Of a stretch of 16,883 nt of DNA, positions 6,593 to 13,233 are shown in pieces. Positions within the stretch are counted from its first letter, which is position 1; every line of letters starts with the position of its first letter. The notes under the pieces were generated by a model that was not told the origin of the DNA, ran no database searches, and was given only the letters and a program-made list of their open reading frames with translations. The stretch spans positions 1 to 16,883 of the forward strand of contig CAZUAH010000295.1 of assembly GCA_964617665.1 (NCBI GenBank). Reading direction: 5' to 3'. The position numbers and the translations under genes are program-made. The DNA is from JADHUC01 sp964617665. Its GTDB lineage: Bacteria > Planctomycetota > Planctomycetia > Pirellulales > Pirellulaceae.

Positions 6593-7198
6593 TCAGCCTT
6601 CAGGAGGACGCTGGTACTTGGCAGCGACAGCCACGTATACGACCCCGGAATAGACAGTCAGGACCAAAGCCGTCCAAATCGATATCAGTAGCGCCCTGTC
6701 CAACCATTGCTGCCATTGCAGCCATTCCGGTCGAGGCTCGACCAAGGCAAGCATCGCACCGCCAGCGGCGATACATTGGAATACCATCTTCAGCTTGCCT
6801 GACATTTTGGCCGAGAAGTCGCCACCGCTTTGCTCGATGAAGCTGCGAAGCCCGGTAACCAGCAATTCTCGTGCGACAACCAACACGGCCATCCATGGCG
6901 CTATCCCGGAACGGGGCTCGGCCGCCAGCAGAATGAAGGCACCGCAAATGATGATTTTGTCTACAAAAGGATCGAACACGCGTCCAACCTGCGTCACTTG
7001 TCCGAAGCGACGCGCCCAGAAGCCGTCGACCCAGTCCGTTGCGGCTGCAAGAACGAATATCACGAACGCGGCAAGGAAGTTGGGTTCGGGCAACTGTAGA
7101 ATTACAAAGACAACGATCGCCAGCACCAATCGTGCTGCCGTCAGCAAGTTGGGGACATTCAGAACGCGGCTCTTTTTCTTGTCGTTCACTTCACTCAA
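6593..7198 (-). CDS. pgsA: CDP-alcohol phosphatidyltransferase, PgsA type
   Basis: 201 residues. The N-terminus NVPNLLTAARL (14-24) is typical of PgsA. The full CDP-alcohol phosphotransferase signature D-x2-DG-x2-AR-x8-G-x3-D-x3-D is present: D55, D58, G59, A62, R63, G72, D76, D80. The reaction is CDP-diacylglycerol plus glycerol-3-phosphate giving phosphatidylglycerol phosphate and CMP at the cytoplasmic membrane, the first step to phosphatidylglycerol and cardiolipin. Length and several membrane helices fit the family. Other members (for instance phosphatidylserine or inositol types) share the motif, so the acceptor is inferred. The start is unsettled: a TTG at 7198 has GGAAG (7201-7205) only two bases upstream, while an in-frame GTG at 7189 has it at 11 bases. 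The gap to the UbiA gene is only 10 bp, indicating one transcript. Confidence 0.88.
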   Translation of the reverse strand: MSEVNDKKKSRVLNVPNLLTAARLVLAIVVFVILQLPEPNFLAAFVIFVLAAATDWVDGFWARRFGQVTQVGRVFDPFVDKIIICGAFILLAAEPRSGIAPWMAVLVVARELLVTGLRSFIEQSGGDFSAKMSGKLKMVFQCIAAGGAMLALVEPRPEWLQWQQWLDRALLISIWTALVLTVYSGVVYVAVAAKYQRPPEG

Positions 7199-7208
7199 AA
7201 CTTCCGTG

Positions 7209-8201
7209 TCAGGTCGAATAAATCCACCGGCCCACCATTAGGGTCGGGATCAACAGGGCAAGCACACCCAGAGCATAATACCAATTGGCCACCTCCAGTA
7301 CCACTGCGGCGTCCAGCACAATAATCGATATCACAGCGTGCTTCACGGCCATCTGGACTTGCCGAGGTGTCGGATCAATAGCCGCCGTTCCGCAACGCCG
7401 CAGGATGAAGAACCCCAGCAGGCATATGAGAGACACCCAAACCAGTTCGGGCGACATGTTGCCGGACTGTAACCTGGGGGGAAGGTCGTCGGGAAGATTC
7501 CTATGTAGTAGACACAAGACACCGATACCCGCCATCATCACCAGAGTTCCCAGCCAAAGTCGCCACGCGCTGCTTTCCTTTGCCTCAGTGCGTGCAAATA
7601 CTGTGACCCCGACCACGTAGACGCCAATTCCGCCGGCTACAATCATGTGATGCGTCCCAAAGCCCGCAATATTCCAAGCGGTCGTCACGGGAACGGCAAA
7701 ACTCATGCCCAGCAATACGTTCAGGAAACGGCACGCTCCCATCGCAACCGGCCCGCAGGGCGTCGCCTTCAGCACTGCGTCGTACAATACAATGCACACG
7801 CCCAGCAGGCTGGCAATGACGCCACCTCGCCAGACAATGGCCCCTTCCATCTCGCACAGAAATCCAGACAAACAGCCCAACCCCACGCCGCAGACAAGGA
7901 TACCGTAGCCCAGTGCCCGGGCTGTGCGCAAGGACACTTGCCCCGAGGGGATTGGCCTTTCGGGGCGGTCACGCGCATCGACATCCACGTCGTACACGTC
8001 ATTCAGCACCATGCCGGCCGTGTATAGCAGCGAAGACGTCGCCAGAAGACAGACGAAGACGGGCAGCGGAGCAAGCGTTCCATGGACGAACAAAAAGCCC
8101 ATTGCCACGTCGGCCATTGCCGTAAAGACATTGGCGATGCGAAACAACTGCAGGTAGGCCGCGAACGTGGTCGCCAGTGACTTTTGTTGATGCTCTGCCA
8201 T
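7209..8201 (-). CDS. UbiA-family prenyltransferase, EboC-like
   Basis: 330 residues, about nine membrane helices. The first Asp-rich motif is N67-D68-x-x-D71-x-x-x-D75, followed by RPERPIPSG (79-87), the Mg-diphosphate binding region of UbiA enzymes. The second region, LYDAVLKATPCGPVAMGACRF (about 139-159), differs from the YxYTK form of ubiquinone/menaquinone enzymes. It resembles the EboC-type UbiA-like proteins, with K-x-x-P-x-G-P-x-x-MG-x-CR-x-L-N. Such proteins prenylate or handle isoprenoid-linked substrates at the membrane; the exact substrate is not known. The ATG at 8201 is preferred over GTG 8210 because AGGTGA, an exact anti-Shine-Dalgarno match, lies five bases upstream. It is first gene of the operon with pgsA and the CPBP protease. 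No other ebo genes are visible. Confidence 0.88.
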   Translation of the reverse strand: MAEHQQKSLATTFAAYLQLFRIANVFTAMADVAMGFLFVHGTLAPLPVFVCLLATSSLLYTAGMVLNDVYDVDVDARDRPERPIPSGQVSLRTARALGYGILVCGVGLGCLSGFLCEMEGAIVWRGGVIASLLGVCIVLYDAVLKATPCGPVAMGACRFLNVLLGMSFAVPVTTAWNIAGFGTHHMIVAGGIGVYVVGVTVFARTEAKESSAWRLWLGTLVMMAGIGVLCLLHRNLPDDLPPRLQSGNMSPELVWVSLICLLGFFILRRCGTAAIDPTPRQVQMAVKHAVISIIVLDAAVVLEVANWYYALGVLALLIPTLMVGRWIYST

Positions 8202-8206
8202 CCCGC

Positions 8207-8212
8207 TCACCT
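8207..8212 (-). promoter_or_regulatory. Ribosome binding site deciding the UbiA start
   Basis: AGGTGA on the minus strand matches the 16S rRNA tail exactly and sits five bases before the ATG at 8201. It overlaps the alternative GTG at 8210, arguing against that start. Confidence 0.6.
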
Positions 8213-8323
8213 AGAGCCAATCGATCAAGTATCCCACCGTTCGCTCTTGTTCGGCACACCTCCAACAGATCCGGGCTGTCGGAGACACAAATGCTTGGAG
8301 CCGATTCGCAAGCCGTAGCCTGG

Positions 8324-8351
8324 AGTATATCAGTACGGATATGCATCGCAA
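8324..8351 (-). promoter_or_regulatory. Predicted promoter of the ubiA-pgsA-CPBP operon
   Basis: On the minus strand TTGCGA (8351-8346), a 16-base spacer and TATACT (8329-8324) match consensus at 4/6 and 5/6. TGA directly before the -10 box gives an extended -10 (TGnTATACT). The start of transcription would be near 8317, about 115 nt before the ATG. It is divergent from the diguanylate cyclase promoter. Confidence 0.55.
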
Positions 8352-8372
8352 GGATCAACAGATTCGTCTCCA

Positions 8373-8381
8373 TGGTATAAT
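8373..8381 (+). promoter_or_regulatory. Extended -10 promoter of the diguanylate cyclase gene
   Basis: TGGTATAAT is a perfect extended -10 box (TGnTATAAT). No good -35 box precedes it, as expected for extended -10 promoters. Transcription would begin around 8388-8389, only three or four bases before the ATG at 8392, leaving no room for a ribosome binding site. Confidence 0.55.
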
Positions 8382-8391
8382 CGTTTCCATC

Positions 8392-9252
8392 ATGACCAAG
8401 CCTGTCGACATACTTGTCCTATGCAGCGATCCTGAACTGGAACGCTGTTGGACGCGTACGCTGACCGATACCGACACTCGACTGTGGCAGGGAGCATCGG
8501 AATTGACCGACGACACGTCTGTCGACGTGATCGTTACGAATCGTATGTTTGACAGCGAAGATCTGCCCTACCCTAAACTGGGCTCGCGTCTCACCGCCGG
8601 AGAAGTTGGTGTCGTGCGCGTCGGTTCTGGCCCGGCGGATGTGTCGCTTCCCGATGATTGCACACAGCGCGAACTCCGTTTGGCATGTCAGCTACTGGCG
8701 GAGATCGTTCGATTGCGCCGCGATCGAAGTCGCTCCCATCGACTCCAGCATGCACTTGCCGAATTGGCAAGGAGTGATCCGCTAACCGGCCTACCGAACC
8801 GCCGGGCGTGGGAAGACGAGTTGGCGATTCGTATCGAAAACCAGGAAGCGGAGCCGGGCGGCTATTGTCTTGTCCTCTTTGATTTGGATCATTTCAAATC
8901 CGTCAATGACATGTTCGGGCATATGGCCGGAGATGACGTGCTTCGACATGTGGCACGTCAGCTTGATGCCCAGCGGAATGGATCCGATTTCGTCGCACGC
9001 CTTGGAGGAGACGAATTTGCACTACTGATGGTCAACCGCGTCGTTTCCCAGGCTGCGGAGTTGATCGAGATGCTTCGTACGTCGGTCTGCGACGGTTCAC
9101 CATACACACCGATCACCGCAAGCGCGGGTTACGCTTTTTGTGCGGAATTGCGATCCGAGGCAATCGACAACCTATTTCACGCCGCTGACGATGCACTACG
9201 CTCTGCGAAAGCGGCTGGCCGTGATCGCTCGGTGGCGGCGGACACAACTTGA
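8392..9252 (+). CDS. GGDEF-domain diguanylate cyclase
   Basis: 286 residues. The C-terminal half (about 123-280) is a complete GGDEF domain: DPLTGLPNRRAWEDEL (129-144), FDLDHFKSVND with metal-binding D164, FGHMAGDDVL, and the active-site loop RLGGDEF (G205-F209). It would make cyclic di-GMP from two GTP in the cytoplasm. The allosteric inhibitory RxxD five residues before GGDEF is absent: the sequence there is RNGSD, one residue too long, so product inhibition may be lost. Residues 1-105 look like a degenerate receiver-like alpha/beta domain (VDILVLCSD, VDVIVTN) without the usual phospho-acceptor pattern, joined by a short helical stretch rich in Arg. The ATG at 8392 is preferred over the in-frame ATG at 8341 because the extended -10 box lies between them. 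It stands 198 bp upstream of the glycosyltransferase cluster on the same strand. Confidence 0.92.
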   Translation: MTKPVDILVLCSDPELERCWTRTLTDTDTRLWQGASELTDDTSVDVIVTNRMFDSEDLPYPKLGSRLTAGEVGVVRVGSGPADVSLPDDCTQRELRLACQLLAEIVRLRRDRSRSHRLQHALAELARSDPLTGLPNRRAWEDELAIRIENQEAEPGGYCLVLFDLDHFKSVNDMFGHMAGDDVLRHVARQLDAQRNGSDFVARLGGDEFALLMVNRVVSQAAELIEMLRTSVCDGSPYTPITASAGYAFCAELRSEAIDNLFHAADDALRSAKAAGRDRSVAADTT

Positions 9253-9370
9253 CCAGCCGTTATGTCGCATGAACTCTGCTTGGCAGGGCTGCCCATCGGA
9301 TCGCCCGCCATTGTGCGATTCGTCTTCCATCAAGGCTTACGGATGGGTCGTCAATGCGTTAACATTCATT

Positions 9371-9393
9371 GAGCCGGAGGTGGCAACTGGCTC
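9371..9393 (+). other. Hairpin between the diguanylate cyclase and the glycosyltransferase cluster
   Basis: GAGCCGG (9371-9377) pairs with CTGGCTC (9387-9393) with one G-T pair and a nine-base loop. No T-run follows. The 198-bp gap (9253-9450) shows no convincing promoter or terminator, so it is open whether the cluster is cotranscribed with the cyclase. Confidence 0.35.
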
Positions 9394-9450
9394 CCATGTG
9401 CAAGGCTGATATTCCACAATTCGCAACGAGATGAGAAGCACCGGGCTACG

Positions 9451-11019
9451 ATGAATATCGTTATCCTGCATCATCATTTGAATCGTGGCGGCGTGACGCA
9501 AGTGATCGTTAACCACTTGCGAGCGTTGAACGAAGTGGCGGACGAGTGCGGATCTTGTCGAGTCGGCATCGTTTTCGGCGGTCGTCAGGAGGATTGGCCG
9601 GATGACTTGCAGACGCAGCTTCCGAGGGTCGAGTTATCGCTCCACGTGGTGCCCGAAGTTGATTACGACACCGATGTCGCTGGCATGCCACAGCCGGATT
9701 ATCTGGCCAAACAACTAGGGACGTCGATGGAGCAAGCCGGTTTCGCACCCGAGGATACGGTGCTGCACGTCCACAATCATTCCCTGGGGAAGAATATCTC
9801 TCTGCCAGGGGCGCTAGGCCAGTTGGCTCGTGATGGTTACGCGTTGCTACTGCATATCCACGATTTTGCCGAGGACTTTCGACCCGACAACTATCGCCGG
9901 CTACTGCAAACCGTTGGGGATGGCGATCCGTCTCGGCTGCATGCGGCGCTATACCCTCAGGCAGCACACATCCACTACGCGGCTTTGAACGGCCGGGACC
10001 TCCAGGTCCTTCGAACTGCCGGTGTACCAACGTCACGGCTGCACCCTTTGCCCAATCCAGTAGCCGACTTCGGCAAACTGCCGCCGCAAAGCCATGCTCG
10101 CGGAAAAGTGCAGGAGCACTTTCCCGAAATTGGGGATGGCGGCTTCATCCTCTATCCAGTCCGCGCGATCCGACGTAAGAACCTCGGTGAGGCGCTTCTT
10201 TGGTCCGCTGCATCGGCTGGCCGCGTACACATCGGTGTGACCAAGCCACCGCTTAATCCGATCGAGCAACCCGCCTACCAGACATGGAGGAAGCTAGCAT
10301 CCGAGTTGTCGCTGTCTGTCGTTTTCGAAGTAGGAAACGCCCCTGGGCTAGCGTTCCATGACAACGTAGCGGCTGCCGATGCTTTCATCACGACCAGCGT
10401 CGCCGAGGGATTCGGGATGGTCTTTTTGGAGGCTTGGCTGGCCGACCGCCCACTCATGGGCCGGAACTTGCCGGAAATTACGGAGGACTACGTCAGCGCG
10501 GGCGTCAATCTGAACGCGCTATACGAGCGTCTGGCGATTCCTGTGGAATGGATCGGCCGAGACGCTCTCCGCGGGGGAATGCAGGATACGTACCGTCAAG
10601 TAATGGCGGACTTCGGCCAACCGCAACCGGCCGAAGAGCCACTAAGCCGTCAGATCGATGCGTTAGCCGAAGACGGGTCGGTGGACTTCGCGTACCTTAC
10701 TACATCGCTCCAACGAGACGTCATCCGTTTGATAGCCAAAAACGCCCGCCAACGTGAATCTCTACTGAACCTCAATCCGCAACTGGCAGAATCGTTGGCG
10801 GCGGTTGGGAGACGGGACGAGAATCTCGTTGCCGCCAACGCCGAGGCTGTGCGCACCGATTTTTCGCTGAAAGCCGCAGGTCGACGGCTTCACCGGCTCT
10901 ACGACGCTACGTACAACAGCTCGAAGGATGGCAGTTTCACCCCTCTCGACGACAGTCTGGCAGTATTGTCTGCGTTCATGGGAATCCAACGCCTGCAACC
11001 GCTACGTATTGAGAAATGA
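9451..11019 (+). CDS. GT4-type glycosyltransferase with a long helical C-terminal extension
   Basis: 522 residues. The N-terminus MNIVILHHHLNRGGVTQVIV is a GT-B first strand with the GGV acceptor-side loop. The donor domain begins near 230 (FILYPVRAIRRKN, where R240-K243 would contact the nucleotide-sugar phosphates) and contains the E-x7-E motif E319-GFGMVFL-E327 of retaining GT4 enzymes. A normal GT4 protein would end near 370-400. Here about 150 further residues follow, mostly helical and charged (VDFAYLTTSLQRDVIRLIAKNA, then a region ending near 518), with no domain I recognise. No membrane helix is visible, so it should act in the cytoplasm. It is the first gene of a four-gene cluster and overlaps the HAD gene by four bases (ATGA). 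Donor and acceptor are unknown. Confidence 0.85.
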   Translation: MNIVILHHHLNRGGVTQVIVNHLRALNEVADECGSCRVGIVFGGRQEDWPDDLQTQLPRVELSLHVVPEVDYDTDVAGMPQPDYLAKQLGTSMEQAGFAPEDTVLHVHNHSLGKNISLPGALGQLARDGYALLLHIHDFAEDFRPDNYRRLLQTVGDGDPSRLHAALYPQAAHIHYAALNGRDLQVLRTAGVPTSRLHPLPNPVADFGKLPPQSHARGKVQEHFPEIGDGGFILYPVRAIRRKNLGEALLWSAASAGRVHIGVTKPPLNPIEQPAYQTWRKLASELSLSVVFEVGNAPGLAFHDNVAAADAFITTSVAEGFGMVFLEAWLADRPLMGRNLPEITEDYVSAGVNLNALYERLAIPVEWIGRDALRGGMQDTYRQVMADFGQPQPAEEPLSRQIDALAEDGSVDFAYLTTSLQRDVIRLIAKNARQRESLLNLNPQLAESLAAVGRRDENLVAANAEAVRTDFSLKAAGRRLHRLYDATYNSSKDGSFTPLDDSLAVLSAFMGIQRLQPLRIEK

Positions 11020-11900
11020 CCGCTAGCTACCAAGACGTCTTTCGTGCCAATTGCCAGCCACTTGAGGTTATCCCAACCGGCGAGCGAACTTCGCTTCAGC
11101 GACTGCCGGGCATTGGGGCTGTACTATTCGACATCTACGGCACCATGTTCATCAGTGGAAGCGGTGACATCGGCGTTGCCAAAGAGTTCGGTGAGGCAAA
11201 TGCGCTGAGCGAAGCACTCGCAGCATGTGGGTATCACGGTCGGCTCGATGCGAAACCATGCGTCGAATGCCTGTTGGATACGATTCGGGCGAATCATGAA
11301 AAGGCTCGTGCTAGCGGCATCGAATATCCGGAGGTAGATATCGTCGATATCTGGTGCAAGTGCCTGGACGAAATGACGCGACGCGATTGGTTGGAGCCAG
11401 TTGGCACGGAGTTCGATGTGATGCGGTTAGCTGTCGAGTACGAAGTGCGGACCAACCCAACATGGCCGATGCCAGGGTTCCGCAAGTGTCTAACGCAAAT
11501 CCGCGCGGCTGGCTTGGCGTTGGGGATCATCAGCAATGCCCAATTCTACACACTGCATATGTTTCCCGGGCTGTTGGACTGCACCCTGGAGGATTTGGGC
11601 TTCGAACCAGATCTGCAGTTCTTCTCGTTCCGCCATCTTCGGGCGAAACCTGACCAGTTTTTATATCAACTGGCTTCAAATGCCCTTGCCAAACGGGGAA
11701 TCCTTGCCGAAAAAGTACTCTATATCGGAAACGATATGTTGAACGACGTTCGGGGGGCGGCCAATGTCGGTTTTCGCACCGCCTTATTCGCGGGAGATCA
11801 GCGGAGTCTCCGGTGGCGAACCGGCGATCCTCAAGTGGCAGACCTGCAACCGGACGTCGTCCTGACGGATTTGGAGTCATTGAGTGACTGCATTTCGTAG
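11016..11900 (+). CDS. HAD-superfamily hydrolase with a C1-type cap
   Basis: 294 residues. The haloacid dehalogenase motifs are motif I FDIYGT (nucleophile D39), motif II S173 in IISNA, motif III K211 in RAKPDQF, and motif IV GNDMLND (D240, D244). A cap of about 110 residues lies between motifs I and II, as in the C1 subclass. Position +2 after the nucleophile is Tyr41, where phosphatases and phosphomutases normally have the general acid Asp; D-x-Y-G-T is the dehalogenase form. So either it is not a standard phosphatase or its chemistry is altered. In this context a role in dephosphorylating or rearranging a glycosyl phosphate is tempting but is inference. Its start overlaps the stop of the preceding glycosyltransferase (ATGA at 11016-11019), indicating translational coupling. 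The next gene starts 55 bases downstream. Confidence 0.85.
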   Translation: MTASYQDVFRANCQPLEVIPTGERTSLQRLPGIGAVLFDIYGTMFISGSGDIGVAKEFGEANALSEALAACGYHGRLDAKPCVECLLDTIRANHEKARASGIEYPEVDIVDIWCKCLDEMTRRDWLEPVGTEFDVMRLAVEYEVRTNPTWPMPGFRKCLTQIRAAGLALGIISNAQFYTLHMFPGLLDCTLEDLGFEPDLQFFSFRHLRAKPDQFLYQLASNALAKRGILAEKVLYIGNDMLNDVRGAANVGFRTALFAGDQRSLRWRTGDPQVADLQPDVVLTDLESLSDCIS

Positions 11901-11955
11901 TCGTTCCTCTCCTGTCAGGCTGAATACTTTTTGACGTGTATGGATTTGGGACATC

Positions 11956-13221
11956 ATGGGACACCGCATTGGTTTTGTGGGGACACGGTTTTCCGGGACC
12001 GACGGCGTATCGCTGGAGAGCGCCAAGTGGGCTCAGCTGCTGTGGGATCACAAAAATATAAGCTACTGGTACGGGGGCGTGCTGGAACGCGACGAAGCGA
12101 TCAGCATGACCGTCCCGTACGCGAATTTCGCGCACCCTGACATCCAGTGGATCAACGATCGCGTATTTGGGCGTCGCGAGCGGACGCCCGATGTGACGCA
12201 GCGCATATGGTCGTACAGCGAATTCCTGAAAACGACGCTATACGAGTTCAGAAAGCGATTCGACATTGAAATCTTCGTTGTCGAAAACGCGCTCTGTATT
12301 CCCATGAACATCCCGTTGGGTGTTGCGATTACACAATTCATCGCCGAGACAGGTTTTCCCACGATCGCGCATCACCACGATTTCTATTGGGAGCGCGATC
12401 GGTTCTCTGTCAATGCCGTGCAGGATTTCCTGGACATGGCGTTTCCGCCCTCGTTGCCGGCGATTCAACACGTATCCATCAACACTTTTGGCCAATCGCA
12501 ACTGTCTCGCCGCAAAGGAGAATCATCCACCCTGGTACCCAACGTCCTGGATTTCGAGAATCCTCCGCCCGAACCCGATGAATACAGCCAGAGTTTTCGC
12601 GGCGACCTTGGTTTCGAGCCCGATGACATCATCTTCCTGCAACCCACACGTGTGGTGCCCCGCAAGGGCATCGAGCATTCGATTTCATTGGTGGCGGCCT
12701 TGAAGAATCCAAAGTGCAAGTTGGTGGTGTCCCACGATTCAGGTGACGAGGGACACGAGTACATGGAGGCCTTGCAGGACATGGCCGACCAGGAAGGCGT
12801 GGACCTGCGGTTCGTTAGCACGCGTGTTGGCGAGATCCGGACGGTCAATGAAGCGGGGGAGAGAACCTACACATTGGCGGATGCGTATTCGCAAGCTGAC
12901 TTCATCACGTATCCGAGCATGTACGAAGGCTTCGGGAACGCGCTGCTGGAAGCCTTCTATTACCGAAAGCCGGTGCTGGTCAATCGCTACTCGATCTTCA
13001 TCACGGACATCGAGCCCAAAGGGTACAAGGTGATTGCGATGAATGGCCTCATCACGCGGGACGTGATCGAACACGTTCGTAAGGTTGTAACGGACGAAGC
13101 CTACCGCAACGAAATGGTGGAGCATAACTACGAGTTGAGCAAGGCGTTTTTCAGCTACTCCGTGCTTCGGCGTAAATTGCGGGCATTGATCACAAATGTA
13201 ACTGGCGTCGACGACCTGTAA
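11956..13221 (+). CDS. GT4 glycosyltransferase, mannosylglucosylglycerate-synthase-like
   Basis: 421 residues, soluble GT-B fold. N-terminal FVGTRFSGTDGVSLESAKWA (7-26), the central block IAHHHDFYWERDRF (137-150) and LPAIQHVSIN (167-176) are distinctive. In the donor half, LQPTRVVPRKGIEHSI (228-243) supplies R236/K237 for the nucleotide-sugar phosphates, and E324-GFGNALL-E332 is the retaining E-x7-E motif. This wording recalls GT4 enzymes annotated as mannosylglucosyl-3-phosphoglycerate synthase (MggA) and their uncharacterised relatives, recognised from memory. Such enzymes add mannose from GDP-mannose to a glucosylglycerate acceptor. The ribosome binding site (GGGA, six bases before ATG) is weak. 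The GH13_18 phosphorylase begins only 12 bases after its stop, so the two are surely one transcript. The donor and acceptor remain inferred. Confidence 0.85.
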   Translation: MGHRIGFVGTRFSGTDGVSLESAKWAQLLWDHKNISYWYGGVLERDEAISMTVPYANFAHPDIQWINDRVFGRRERTPDVTQRIWSYSEFLKTTLYEFRKRFDIEIFVVENALCIPMNIPLGVAITQFIAETGFPTIAHHHDFYWERDRFSVNAVQDFLDMAFPPSLPAIQHVSINTFGQSQLSRRKGESSTLVPNVLDFENPPPEPDEYSQSFRGDLGFEPDDIIFLQPTRVVPRKGIEHSISLVAALKNPKCKLVVSHDSGDEGHEYMEALQDMADQEGVDLRFVSTRVGEIRTVNEAGERTYTLADAYSQADFITYPSMYEGFGNALLEAFYYRKPVLVNRYSIFITDIEPKGYKVIAMNGLITRDVIEHVRKVVTDEAYRNEMVEHNYELSKAFFSYSVLRRKLRALITNVTGVDDL

Positions 13222-13233
13222 AGAGTTGCCGGC

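Noticed and set aside
8341..8391. Upstream ATG of the diguanylate cyclase
   Set aside because: The perfect extended -10 box lies inside this stretch, so it would not be transcribed from that promoter, and the added residues are not receiver-like.
9280..9296. GGCAGGGCTGCC as a terminator of the diguanylate cyclase gene
   Set aside because: The stem is only four or five pairs and no T-run follows.
11530..12135. 201-codon minus-strand frame across the HAD and second GT4 genes
   Set aside because: Antisense to two genes with complete motifs, with no start signal.
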